A stretch of DNA of 64,000 nucleotides, taken from Cristatella mucedo (taxonomy: Eukaryota; Bryozoa; Phylactolaemata; Cristatellidae). The stretch covers positions 501,001 to 565,000 of the forward strand of contig WPIO01000166.1 of assembly GCA_009760855.2 (NCBI GenBank). The letters are read 5' to 3'. Position numbers and translations under genes: made by a program. The first letter of the stretch is position 1; every line of letters starts with the position of its first letter. The notes below the pieces were generated by a model. The model searched no databases. It was not told the origin of the DNA and was given only the letters and a program-made list of their open reading frames with translations. Positions 31,126-56,656 of this stretch are shown here, piece by piece.

Positions 31126-31480
31126 CACCTCGTGCAAACCTCAAATCCTTTGGAGTCTGTGCCTTTAGTTCGTATGCTCCCAAAGCCGGGAACTCACTCC
31201 CGACTTCTGTCACGACATCTCCTGACTTGTCTACACTTAAAAAGAAACTAAAATAGCATCTATTTATGACAGCATTTAGTGGGTGCCTGTGGTTTGTCCT
31301 TTACTTTCTTGTGCGTGCTGATACTTTGTGTGTCACCCCTAACCATGTTATTTTTTGTTTATCGAGCATGCTACCACTAACCATCCGATCGTGTTTCCTT
31401 TGCAGCAAATGTAAGCGTCTAGAAAGAGATCGAGTTCTCTGAGGGCACTGTATGAAGTGCATTATTATTTTTATTACTGA
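31126..31480 (+). mobile_element. LINE 3' fragment (CR1/L2 family)
   Basis: Remnants of the reverse-transcriptase C-terminus (AFSSYAPKAGNSLPT) are followed by the family 3' UTR and an (ATT)n-like tail. Confidence 0.85.
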
Positions 31481-32992
31481 TGTTATTGTTGTAAAAAATA
31501 TGTATGACTGAGGGGAACTGCGGGCCTGTTGTCTTGTCCTTGTGAGTTGAATCCCTGACCAGACCTGACTGGCCAGGCCTGACACTATTCAACCCATGTT
31601 GACCTTTGAGCTTGGATTGAACGCTGTTCTGCTGTTTTTAGTTCTGCTGCTTCGAAGCATCAATGTAGCTGTCTATACATCTGAAGTGCTTAAGCATTAA
31701 ATAATAAATTTCCACAGCTCCCGATAAGCAATAACTCTCTTTCTCGGCAGGTTAATCTGCTGGAAAGGAAGTATGCCAACTGATTCGTGATGGCTAGCCT
31801 CAACCGTTAAGAAGTCATGGTGTGTCCTAGGCTCCCTCCTCCCTCAGCTGGTGAGCCTTCCCTACTGAGGGCCATCTTGTAGTTCATTCGTAGGAGGAAA
31901 TATGAAACAATTTCGAAGTTGTGCACTCTTGCTTTTGGTTTTTGTCTAATTAAGCCTAGTCTTTAACTGTTAGGGTGCATTTTGCCATTTGCATTTATAT
32001 TTATTCTATATTTATATTTATTTGCATTTATATTTATATTTGCATTTATATTTGAGTAGGCAGCCTTCTTCCCATCGGTCAGCATCGCCTTGCGCATGAA
32101 AGGTGACATTGGTTTGTGAAATGTTGGTGGGATTTATATACATTCAGAATTACGTCGGTTGGTCGTGTGCACAACTTCAGCTAGCCCAATTATATTGAGG
32201 GAGATTCACACTGAGCAAATGCCATGAAGGGCAGGTAAAACATTTACGTCCCTAGCTTCGTAATAATAAGAACAATAATAATGATTAAGCATAGCTGTAG
32301 CACCTTACGAGAACTAAATATCTTTCTTGGCTCTTTACATATTCTGGATAAGAAGTGGTAAATTAACTAAACATTCTCACTTTCAGCATGCCTAAGGACT
32401 CAAAGGACAAGTCACACGGACTGAGCAATTTCCTATTGACTGTTGACAATTCAAATTCAAATGGTTCAAAGGACAATTGAGCTGTGAGGAGCAGGCAGTT
32501 GTTAACTGACTTCAAGCTTGGGGGTGTTTAGTTGCAAAGCTTTGAGTTCCAGGCTTTGAGAGCAGACAAGTTCAAGGCCAGGTAGCCAGAGGATTTGAGA
32601 TTGGTTAGAGACACATCCAAGCTACGCGAGTCAGGCGAGCAGGTGGATGTAGTGGGATTAGCCTGATTAGTAAGTATTTCAGATAGCTAGGCCGAAGCAA
32701 GAGAGTGAAGGAGGGACCAAACAGTGAGCGACAGAAATAAAATAAAACACGCTGTCATTTGTATATCTCCTCGAGAGAACTTACTCTTTATCCAGGCATC
32801 TTTACGTACCGCAGGGCCCGCGACCTTGGGTCAGAATCTTGAAAGTTGATACGCAGCTTGATGTGGACCAACCAGCTGCTGCAGCATGCATCTAGCAGCA
32901 GCCACTGCCCCGCAGTGCGAGTGCCCCCTGCCTCCGCTAGTGCAGTAACATCGTAACAGTGTCCATCTGCCGACCAATTTCGTCACTTGCAG

Positions 32993-46686
<13,694 letters not shown>

Positions 46687-47362
46687 AGCGGAAATTGCTG
46701 ACGCCGCCGGCGACCACTGCTGACGCCTCCGCCATCGGGCGGATCCCTTGTGACTGTGTAACGCGCCCCCGGCGAACATGCGCAAGACCTGCTGTGGAGA
46801 GCGGCCGGCCATCGCGCCGCCGCCGCAGGATGCTCTCGCGGCTCGGGGCGGTGCTGAGAGCCGCCAGCCGGCCAGCAGCCCTCTTCCAGACCGACGCAGC
46901 CGCCGCCGGATGCTTCGGCTGAAGCCACTTCAGCTGGCTTCCGATGGCCTCAGATGCAGTCAATTCGTGCTCGCTCTGCACCAAGTGTGGACTCGCTTTT
47001 GCATTATAGCCCTCGGCTTTGCGGTGAGTGCACCTCTGAGGTTTTCTACAATAACTAGCAGTTTGCAAGAGCATCTCGCTTCGGACATTGTCGCAACGAT
47101 GTCGAAATGCTGCCGTGCTTGAACAGCCTGTGATGCACCGTGATGCCTGGCGATCGGACTCTTGACACTTGTAATGTTTGGTTACCGAACTCTTGATACG
47201 GGTGATGCTTGGTGATCGAACTCTGTGGTAAGACATATTGAAGGTGTGTGTGAGCCATCTTGAGCGATCTGTCACGTGTCAATAAGAAGCGGCAGCCATT
47301 CCTGCTCGTCAGTTGAAAGCTGTCTGCAATAGTTAGCGGTTTAGAAGTCTTTATTATTCTAG

Positions 47363-47527
47363 CTGATTTAACAGCCTCTTTTGTATAGCGACAGAAAAGC
47401 CTTTACGGCTATCACCACTGCTTGCAGCGGCATTAGAGGATCGCTGCCCACCGCAAGATTTGAACTCACGACCTCGGGAGAGGTCGTGAAAAGAAATCGC
47501 CTTACCTAGTGTGCCATAACGGCTCAC
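47363..47527 (-). mobile_element. tRNA-like SINE, second family (copy 1)
   Basis: On the - strand a tRNA-like head (GTTATGGCACACTAGGTAAGG as A box region, GAGTTCAAATC as B box) is followed by 'gcggcagcgatcc..agcagtggtgatagccgtaaaggc' and 'gctgttaaatcagc'. The same order recurs at 60,818-60,970 and, inverted, at 51,084-51,195. Confidence 0.7.
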
Positions 47528-48829
47528 GCGATCTTAAAGGAATTGTCATGTTATGGTCTTTCTTCCACTGCATTTGACCCAATGTGCGTCATGAACGCTC
47601 CATCAGTGGACAGTAGACCAAGTACACGGCTAAACCACTCATCCTTAAGACCGACCCAGTAGTCCTGAAAAGATGTAGTGTAGAGGTACTGCAGCATCAT
47701 TTGACGACAGCCTGACCGAACAAATTGCTGTCGAAAATATATGTTCACAGCAGGTTAGCTATTACGATCCCAAGCTAGACCTTTGGTGAGTTCATGGTAG
47801 TGATAGATTCAGAGACCATTCGGAGACTGGCGTTGATAGCAATCTCTTTGATGGCTTTCTGCTAACAGCATCGTTGGCTTAGGTGCATAAAGCTATTGAC
47901 AAAGAAAGATTTTCTATACTACAGTGGTTGTGCTGAGCCTCATACTGTGTAGCTGAGCTGCTCTCCCTTAAAAACGCTCCTAAAAATGCTTACGTGAAGC
48001 ATCTCTGATTTGCTTCAATCTACCGTAGCCCTTAGCCGAAATAATTGTTAAGCTCATTCAAGGCGATCGAGAGTGGTTGATTCGCAAAAGCCATGCACGG
48101 CCTTGGTTGTTGATTCAACCTACCTGCCTACTCTAGACCGTGCCGTGTCCTCGAGAAATGCTCAACCATTTTCTATGGATTCTATTGATTTACCCCTGAT
48201 TGATCCATTATCAATAGTGAGCCTCACGGTTGAGTTATCGAGTTCGAGGTGAGCATTCTTTCCCAGGATGAAGCTACTAGTCCTACTACCGAGGTGACCA
48301 GCACGTGGGTTAATTACACAAAAGGGGAGAATGCAATTGTGTACGTGTTCATTCCAGAAAAGGAGAGGTTCGGATTGCTGGTCTAACCTAGAAACATGGT
48401 AACTCATATATTGAAACTTCAAACCTAGCAACATCCAGTCTTGTTTTAGAGCCTGGCTTCGGGGGGGGGGTGTATAACGACCTGCTCAGGAATGCAGACA
48501 TGAATGCAGATAGAATGCAGAATGACAGGAATGCAGACACGGCTCTCGTAGACTCTCTCTGCTCGCATTGCTCGATTTCTTTCGGCAGTGTTTGATGCTA
48601 TCGATCTCACAAGTTCTTCTCGAGCATATTTTTTATCTCGCCATCATCACTGCATCTCTGCAGCGCTGGCTGCAATGCTGCTGCAATGTTTAGTTTCTCT
48701 CTTTAAGGGAGACTCTAGAGCATCATCGATGTCAACTGGCAGCAGCAAACATCATTCGAGGAGCCACTAGAGCTCTGGAGCTCTCTGTGCTTGATCTACT
48801 TCTTTTCACAACTTGTACATAATTTACAT

Positions 48830-49490
48830 TGTATGCTCTTCCTCTTTCCAGTCTAGTCACCAAGCACAATCAAGGCTTTCGTTTCTTTGCAGATAGCTGT
48901 TCAAACTCTCTCAACTCCCTTGGTGCATGTATTGCTGCCATTCATTCATGGATGGCAGCAAACTTTCATAAGTTGAATGATGATTACAACTTGCTAGCTA
49001 TGGGAAAACCAAGGGCTACTCAGAAACTTGAAAACCCATCCCTTCGAATCGGCCGTACCAGCATATCTCCCGTAGCATTTGCACGAAATCTGAGTGTCCT
49101 GTTCCAAAGTGACATTTCGCTAGACGGCCAAATCAGCTCCACGATTAACTCTTCCTACTTTCAGCTACATGCTTAACAGTGCAAAATGTTGGGCTCGCTT
49201 AGGCAGGCAAATCACATCCAAGCTGGTCCGAGCATTTTCTTGACATCCCGTTTCGACTTCTGAAAACTCACAGCTTGTAAGTCTTCCAGCGATCAGAAGC
49301 TTGCAGCAGGGGCAAAACTCTGCAGCTAGGCGTACCTGTCGTGAAGGTTGCAGTTGCCACAGTACACTACTTCTCACCGACCGCTACTGGCTCCCCATAA
49401 AGCAGGGCATTGATTTAAAGGTTTTTTCACTCACTTTTAGGTCCCTTCATTCTCTTGCCCCAGCCTCATATAATGTAATGTATCTCCGTC
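48830..49490 (+). mobile_element. Diverged LINE reverse-transcriptase fragment
   Basis: Fragments matching the CR1/L2 family reverse transcriptase are seen (SLVTKHNQGFRFFADS; SWMAANFHKLNDD; ARNLSVLFQSDISLDGQISST; QQGQNSAARRTCREG). Several shifts and stops are present. Confidence 0.85.
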
Positions 49491-50070
49491 TGTAACTCCT
49501 CAAAGTCATAAAGACTATGTGGGTGTTACGCAGGAGAGTTTTGTATGGCACACTCACAACCTAAGCGGCTTTCGGTACGCATTCGGTTGCCAACACACTT
49601 CATCTCACTCAACAAAGAGGAGATGGAAAGCATAGCAGAGATAGGAGAGCAGTTGAGGTAATAAGTAGCATGGAAGTAGCAGCTCAGGACCGCTGGAAAG
49701 GATGTGCCACAGTCGGCAGCAGGAGAGTAGATGTCGTTGCGTAAGAATTGTGGAAGCGGGCTCCACAGTCTAGGACCGGCAGAGCTAGCTTCTGTCGCCA
49801 ACGGTCTTTAGGCAGAGGAATGGAACAGCTAATTGATTGTCCACACAGAACCTGAGGGTGCGAACAGGCTGAAACTGATGCAGCAGTTCAGCTAGGTACG
49901 AAGGAGCCAAGCCGTAGCCGGCCTTGTGGGTCAGCGTAAGAACTTTGCTCTGTATCCGTTGCTCAACTGGCATCCATTCCAGCTCTTTTAGCAAAGGAGA
50001 CGCATGCTCAAACCTCTGGGACTTCTATTAGACTAGTCTAGAAGACTAGCCTTGCAGCCATATTCATATT
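49465..50070 (-). mobile_element. LINE fragment of a second family (copy 1)
   Basis: On the - strand there is LEWMPVEQRIQSKVLTLTHKAGYGLAPSYL, then a frame with SAGPRLWSPLPQFLRNDIYSP, then a 3' end with TATAATGTAATG units. A close copy lies at 56,845-57,440. Confidence 0.8.
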
Positions 50071-50244
50071 CAGCTGCAGTGGCCTAGTTGCTTTCTTTGG
50101 TAGCCCAGCCCAATCGGAACTACAATTATCAAGCCGAGACAGAACTGAGGAGCGAGTTAAATGTTTGCCTACCTATAAGTACTACCTACATTGTAATTAT
50201 GTTCCATATCTTTCCACCCGTTCTTCCGACTCTCAGTTCATTAA

Positions 50245-50525
50245 GCTGTGACTCGAAGCAACCTCAGATCCTTTGGAGATGATGCCTTTAGTTCGTAGGC
50301 TCCTAAAGTCTGGAACTCACTGCTGACTGACATTACGACATCCGACGAAGACTTGACGGCATTCAAAAGAAGCCAAAAACGCCCATTCTTCGAAGCCTTC
50401 ACAGGGTCCCTGTGAATTGTTCTCGTTGTGCTCATTCGTGCTGACACTGAGCAAGCTATTGCTACCCTTATTGCAATGCTTCCTTTACAGCATACTTAAA
50501 GTGACTCGTTAGAGATTCTATCCAC
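50245..50525 (+). mobile_element. LINE 3' fragment (CR1/L2 family)
   Basis: Remnants of 'aacctcagatcctttggagatgatgcctttagttcgtaggctcctaaag' and the 3' UTR with the gtgctgacac motif. Confidence 0.75.
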
Positions 50526-51004
50526 AGAGGGTGCTATGCAAACGTGCAAATGTCTTATGACTCATAATAACATTGTTTTTTTTTCTACCAGCGTTTTAAT
50601 AGTGCTACTAGTACAGTGCCGAAAGACTGCCGTCTTCGGCTCGGACATGTTCCATACCGGAAGGGAAGGAGGAAGGCAAGCTAATGCTTCGTACAGCGTT
50701 GCGTTTGGCTCCTCTCACTGGCCTCTAGGAGCGACGGCGGCAGGGCGGCCAGACCCAACCTCTGACCTTAACGAAACGTGGGCTTCACCACGATAGCCCT
50801 CCGTCTGCTGTTTGCGTAGGGAAGAGACTTGGAAAGATGCAAGCAGCAGAAACTGGGAGACAAAACAGTTGGGCAGACAGACACGCAAACACGCACACGA
50901 GCAGACAGAGGAGAAAGACTTACCTGGGATCGATATGCACCGATCTATATTTATTTTTTAACTCGGCGGTGGTGCCGCTGGGGGTAAGGTTCTCACTCTT
51001 TTTA

Positions 51005-51083
51005 ACAAATGTAAAGCGCCTAGAAAGAGATTAAGTTCTCCGAGGGCGCTTTATCAAGTGCAATATTATTATTATTATTATTA
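51005..51083 (+). mobile_element. LINE 3' tail
   Basis: 'aaatgtaaagcgcctagaaagagattaag...gcgctttatcaagtgcaat' followed by (ATT)n. Confidence 0.9.
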
Positions 51084-51195
51084 TAACGATCGAGGTCGTG
51101 GGTTCGAATCTTGTGGTTTAGTAACATTTTCTTTATTAGCAACTGCAAGCGGTGGTGATAGCCGATATGGCTCTTTGCTGTTAAATCAGCTCCAA
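51084..51195 (+). mobile_element. tRNA-like SINE, second family (partial copy)
   Basis: It starts within the B box region (GTGGGTTCGAATC) and continues with 'gcaactgcaagcggtggtgatagcc' and 'ctgttaaatcag', like the copies at 47.4 and 60.9 kb. It abuts the LINE tail. Confidence 0.65.
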
Positions 51196-51211
51196 TTATG
51201 TATATATAATT

Positions 51212-51595
51212 TCAAGCACGTGGTGACGGTCGCACAACAGCTAAATCACCTATTAAAAGAGCAAAGCCTTTTAATCTAGCCTGACGCTTAGGGTGTCCTA
51301 TGAGCTGCAGTTGGGTTTTATCGTCATTTAGTTTCAAGAAGTTTTCCGGCATCCAGGATCGAATGTCGGCAAGGCAAGCATTCAGTTTCCGAGTTGCTGC
51401 AGCAGACTCCGACGTTTTGAATGACAAATGCAGCTGAGCATCGCCAGCATAAAAGTGATATCCTACTCTATGGGCCTTAATAACTTTTCCCAGATGTTGA
51501 GCATAAGCGGAGAGCAGCAAGGGACCGAGTGACCGAGAATAGAAGTTCATGTGTGCCTGTAGGCATATCAATGTACATGCGAGCCGTTTACACAA
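51212..51595 (-). mobile_element. Diverged LINE reverse-transcriptase fragment
   Basis: The - strand has HRVGYHFYAGDAQLHLSF and DIRSWMPENFLKLNDDKTQL, i.e. the catalytic YADD motif altered to YAGD. Confidence 0.85.
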
Positions 51596-51644
51596 AGATA
51601 TCCAGCCGCCCGCACGTTACTATATCCGTCAAGACGGATTGATA

Positions 51645-52110
51645 GTAATAATAATAATACACTTGATAAAGTGCCCTCAGAGAACTCAATCTCTTTTGAG
51701 GTGCTTTACATTGCTGTAAAGGAAGCACGATCGAATGGTTAGTGGTAGCGAGCTTAATAAACAACAAGAATCACATGGTTAGGGGGTGGCATGCAACAGG
51801 GTCAGCATGCAGGTGTGGTTTGTTGCAGCATGCACAGTGTCAGCACGCATAAGCACGTAAAAGTTGAATCATAGAGACCCACTAAATGCTGTGATGAATA
51901 AGTACGTTTTCAGTTGCTTTTTGAATGTCGTCAAATCATATGATGTCGTGACGAAAGTTGGGAGTGAGTTCCAGGCTTTCGTAGCATTTGAACTATAGGC
52001 ACGGTCCCCAAACAATTAGAGGTGTGTACGAGGTATAGGTAAACAGTTAAATTCTAAAAAGCGGATGGTACAATGCTAAGACCGGTGGGGCAGTAAGAAC
52101 AGTGAAGATA
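51645..52110 (-). mobile_element. LINE 3' fragment (CR1/L2 family)
   Basis: It carries the (AAT)n tail, the 3' UTR and the last part of the reverse-transcriptase ORF, in - orientation. Confidence 0.85.
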
Positions 52111-52479
52111 AAAGTCAAGTTTTAGGCATAGTTTTATCCCAGCAGCCGTTCATATATGCCAAGCCTTTAAGCTGCTAGTACTGGGAAGCTAGTTAGTAGG
52201 GATACGATTAGGCGTCGGCTAGATCAGATCAACAAGGTACGTTTGTTTGGAACCCAAAAAAAAGCCACTTCTGTCTACCGCCGCGTTTACACTGGCTCGC
52301 TTAGAGTGGGCTGCCGCAAGAGCACACCGGATCCACCAAGACTATTGGGCAAAATCGAAAGGGGGAAATGAGAGTAAATTGGCCATTTTTACTCCAGAAA
52401 GTACCAGGTGAAATGAGCTTTTGCGAAGACAAATTTCATTTCAAACAGAGCAGTAGAGTGAACCTAAGAATGCCGGGTA

Positions 52480-52615
52480 AGGCTGTGCTACATATTTTTC
52501 CATATTTGTACCAATTTACATATTTTTCATATTTTAAGCTAAATATGTTATATTATACATATTAAATATTTTATATTATACATATTGTATTCATATTTTA
52601 AGCTACATATTTTCC
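52480..52615. repeat. AT-rich repeats (catattttt / tatattatacatatt)
   Basis: Short interspersed direct repeats in a 135-nt stretch. Confidence 0.7.
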
Positions 52616-53009
52616 CGCTGCATCATTGAATGTAGTTTAGGGCCGTTATGCTAACGACGTGGCCGTTATGCTAACGACGAGTCAATCTTCAGACCTGAGT
52701 ACCATTGAGAGAGTGAATCGGGGGCGTGCAATATTTCGAATAGAAGGCCCGGAGCTCAGCTGGTTCGTACCGCGTCTAAAGAATCGCTTTACGCAAGGGA
52801 GCAAGTAGTTTGAAGAACAATTAAGCAGGATATTTTCGAAGGCTTCTCCCAATGACGGAGAGGCTCACACACGCTATTGCTTATGTTATTGCTAATGATG
52901 TAACTTCACAGTAGCACTAAACATTAATAAAAAAAATCACTCCTAGTAAAACATTGTTATATAAGCTTTATTTACATACTGCGTATTGTTAGAGCGGGTT
53001 GGAATAACA

Positions 53010-53045
53010 ATAATAATAATAGTGCACTTGATAAGGCGCCCTCAG
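53010..53045 (-). mobile_element. LINE tail scrap
   Basis: 'aataataataatagtgcacttgataaggcgccctcag' is the end of the LINE family on the - strand. Confidence 0.7.
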
Positions 53046-53294
53046 AAGTACGTTTTATATGACAGAAGAGTAACGTTTTTTATGACAGAATCAGAACTTT
53101 TCAGATCCGCCAGCCATTTCAGGCGACTTCGCTGATACTTTTTCGCGTAAATCCGCGCATTCGGACGAAGGAGTGCTATTTGCTTTTGCTGAAATATTTG
53201 TCGTCCACGCGGATGCCATCCGTCGTATATCGTATCTGCTGAAAAATTCTGCATGCCAGCGACTATGCCTTTTGGGATTGAGCACGATACCATC

Positions 53295-53388
53295 AACCAT
53301 CCGATCTCGCTTCCTTTGTAGCATATGCAAAAGAGCCTAGAAAGAGGTTAAGTTCTCTGCTAAACAAATACATTATTATTATTATCCG
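53295..53388 (+). mobile_element. LINE 3' tail
   Basis: 'agcatatgcaaaagagcctagaaagaggttaagttctct' followed by an (ATT)n tail. Confidence 0.75.
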
Positions 53389-55780
53389 CGCGTCGCAAGC
53401 AGAGGAACGGGCACTCCGTCTCGATATCTTAACATCGTCGGCGTGCAGCCGACGCACGGCAGCCATGGATATCGGAGGCAGCTGCCGCTCGGCTTCGGCG
53501 TCCATGCACCGCCGGACGCAAGAGGCGTCGAATGCCCACAAATGGTGCGCCGTTGGGTTTGCGAAAAGGAGGCGGCAGTAGAGCCTCGTTCGTGACGGAT
53601 GAGCCGGCGGTTCTCAGGATGCCGCCACGCCCCAGTTCGTGCTCTCGCGGTCACTGCACGGCGCTCGCGCCGTTGAGCCTTCGATCAGCCGACGCGGCGG
53701 GAGCAGCAGGTCCGCGAGACTCGACCCTCTCGCAGCGACGGGTTAGCGTCGGCGCCGATTGCAACGACTCTCGCGCCTTCTGGCGCCTTCTAGCACGCCT
53801 GCCTCGACCTGCAGCCATCCAGCGGAGGGCGTTCGGCGAGCGCGAAAGCGCGACACTTGTGTAACGCCGAAGGCTCGGCGGGGTAGGCTTGACCTGCCGC
53901 TTACCTAGCGGCGTAGCCTAGCGCCTAATGCTGTTCGGTGCGCGCCTACGCGCAATAAGCTGGCCGCCACGAAACGAGCGTTTCTGGCGCCGACCTGCTT
54001 ACCGTTACTAAAGGGTCGCGAGTCCGTGGCGTGAATTGGAAAGCGAGACACACAAATTGGGAATTTTACTGAGCTTTATTCGCAAGCGCACAAAGTCGCT
54101 GCGCGTCTAGCTCAGTTTTATCTCCACACTCCTCGCACGCTCTCAACAGCACCAACACTCTTGCGGAGGGAATACTTCCCCACACTGAGCCCGAACCAGA
54201 GCCTAAACCCCTAACTGAAGAGCTAGAACTCGGTTTCCACCAGTGCGGCAGGAATACTCCACACACGCCAACTACGTCTAGTTCGCACCGGCAAATCCCT
54301 ATGCCGAGACCACGTGCTAGCGCTCACGCACAAAACACAAAAGAATCACAAAATGCTCGGGCGCAATACAACCGTATTCGGTGGAGTCCACGGAATTCTC
54401 CTAGCGCTGCCTTGTCCTGTTCCGTCAATCGCCGGCTGACAGCCCGCCCTCTTCCCTCGCTTTCAGAGAAACGAGTGCGACGACGTCGAAGCCGGACAAA
54501 AAAACCAGAGCGAGCGTCGCTCGACTCTTAAATACCTAGCTGACACAATGGGGCAAGCGCTTAGTGGTATTGGGCCCGACACCCCGGCCCATTACGGTAA
54601 GGAATTAATACTGTCCCTGGGCTACTGGAAGGGCACCTCTGTCCAGCTTGAATGGCGAATGGGTTCCAGACGATTCTTTTTTGGACTGAGTGAAGGCGGA
54701 GGTTGATAGGCCAGCCAACATCCATCAGTATATTCCGCGGGTATCGGACCAATTCTAAAGGCCGAGTCGCCACCGCTCGTCTCAGAGCTTCCTGGCTTGC
54801 TCTTAAGCGCTTCCTCTCTAACCGCACTGACGCTCCTCTCTGGCTCACTGCTCCAGGACAAAGGAGTTGTAGCCCGCCTCCGAACAGCTCTTGTTCGCGC
54901 TAAAATTCAGCAAAGGCCCCTACACTTGTTTTCTTTTTACAAGCGAGCACAGGTTGACAGTGATTTGCGGCGGCTGAAAGCGCGGTGGCGACCAATGGCT
55001 GCAGCAGCAGCACCACCGAGAACGTCCAATCAGAGACGACGGCAGCAGCACCGTGACCGGCAGCAGCACCGGCGTTGTCGTCGTCCCTGCTCCACCCGCC
55101 CGTATGGGACGCGAGAGCTCGCTGTGCCTCTGTTGCGTCAAACCTTGCCGAACGGAATCACCTTGTCGAATTTCACCGCGTTTTGGTGACGCCGGGATGT
55201 GAGCACTCAAGCCGCGCTCAATACTTAACCCAGTTGAGATACCCGGCAACGACTTGCCTTCGCTGTCTGAGACCGCTTGGCAGTAGCGGCATCGAACAAG
55301 TCTTTATTTCCCAGTGTATCTTTGCCTAAAAAACGCACGGTCACGTCCACATTTCGCTAGAATTTGCTTTCACGTCAATGTCATTAGGGCTCGATGATCC
55401 GACTTCCGGTTGAAGCGTCCTATCCGGTCGAGCTGGCGTTATGAACACTTTTCCAGATGCAAGCTAGCTAAACGGTTCATGGCCGCAAGTCCATGCTCAC
55501 AGGTCACGGATTTTATTTTCTTCTGAGCTGACTCAAAAGAGGAAGTCAATTCATTTTCGGTGTACTTCTTTCGATTTTCCGCACAACCGCCCCCGTCCGG
55601 CTGAGGGAGGTGGCGTGCGTGTGGCGAGGTCACATGACTACGTAGCTGCCGCGATTGAGGTCATGGCCTGACGTATCCCGGGTGCCTGCGGGCTGTGGAG
55701 TGGCGATTCCTGTGTACTACACAGTCGCTGTGCTAGCTCGAAGCGCTTACAAAGCGCCGTCGACGGACTCAGCGTCAAGG

Positions 55781-56603
55781 ATGGACTCTCCGGACTCGGA
55801 GGGCTCGCCCGGCGAGATCATCTACGGCTCCACGAACGACGAAGCGTCGGTGGCGATGTCGGCTATGTCCGATATGGTGCAGAGTATGGCGTCTACGATC
55901 TACGGTGAGTTCGAAAGAATGATCAAAGCGTACGGGGACTCCGTCGTCGAGGGCCTCATGCCGCAGCTTGTCGCCGTTCTGGAGAACTGGGACAGAACCA
56001 TCAAGGAAAAGCAGGACATACAATTGGAGCTGGACTTGGCCCTCGAGGACAATGAGCAACTGCTGAATCAATACGAGAGGGAGAAACAGCTCCGCCGCTC
56101 CACCGAGCAGGTAGCACCGCCGGCTTATACATCCGCGTTCCATGTCTCCCTTTCGTCGCCTCGCGCACCTCCGGCGCGTGCACATCGAATGCCTTCCCTT
56201 CCCCTACCGAAAGCATAGTGCCCTCCAGTTGCCGTGCTGTGGCCGTCGTGCAATCCCAGCAAAGCCGACCAAGTTCCTCGCGAAAAGAATTTCTACGAGA
56301 TTGTGAGATTAGTGGCTTCCGATTATAAACCATAAACGTAGTCGTGCGATCCTGCGGGATCGAGTCTATCTTGAGATTGGAGTCTAATCAGCCCTGATAA
56401 GCACTCGCTTGGTACAAAGCACAGGGCGTTCAAGGCTGACCGTCGGAGCTCGGCGTTTTGTTAGTCGGGCTTTGTTTGCCGTATAGGAGATCCGAAGCCA
56501 AAGGGCTGCCATAGACATCTAAAAGAGCCCGAAGTCGGATTGTATGGTAGTTCAACAGCCAGCCAGTTATTGTTTATGTAGCTGCAATGTGAGTGTGTGT
56601 GTA

Positions 56604-56656
<53 letters not shown>

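Larger units (their letters stand above)
46687..55780. other. Intergenic region between TUBGCP3 and the JIP gene
   Basis: No gene is supported. It contains SINE and LINE fragments listed separately, an AT-rich repetitive patch (52,480-52,615) and GC-rich stretches at 53.4-54.5 and 54.9-55.7 kb. The last lies just upstream of the JIP start and may be its promoter region. Reading frames such as 53,532-53,864 and 54,797-55,189 show no family features. Confidence 0.5.

Noticed and set aside
54050-55190. Possible LTR element
   Set aside because: Terminal repeats, primer-binding site and gag/pol motifs were not seen.
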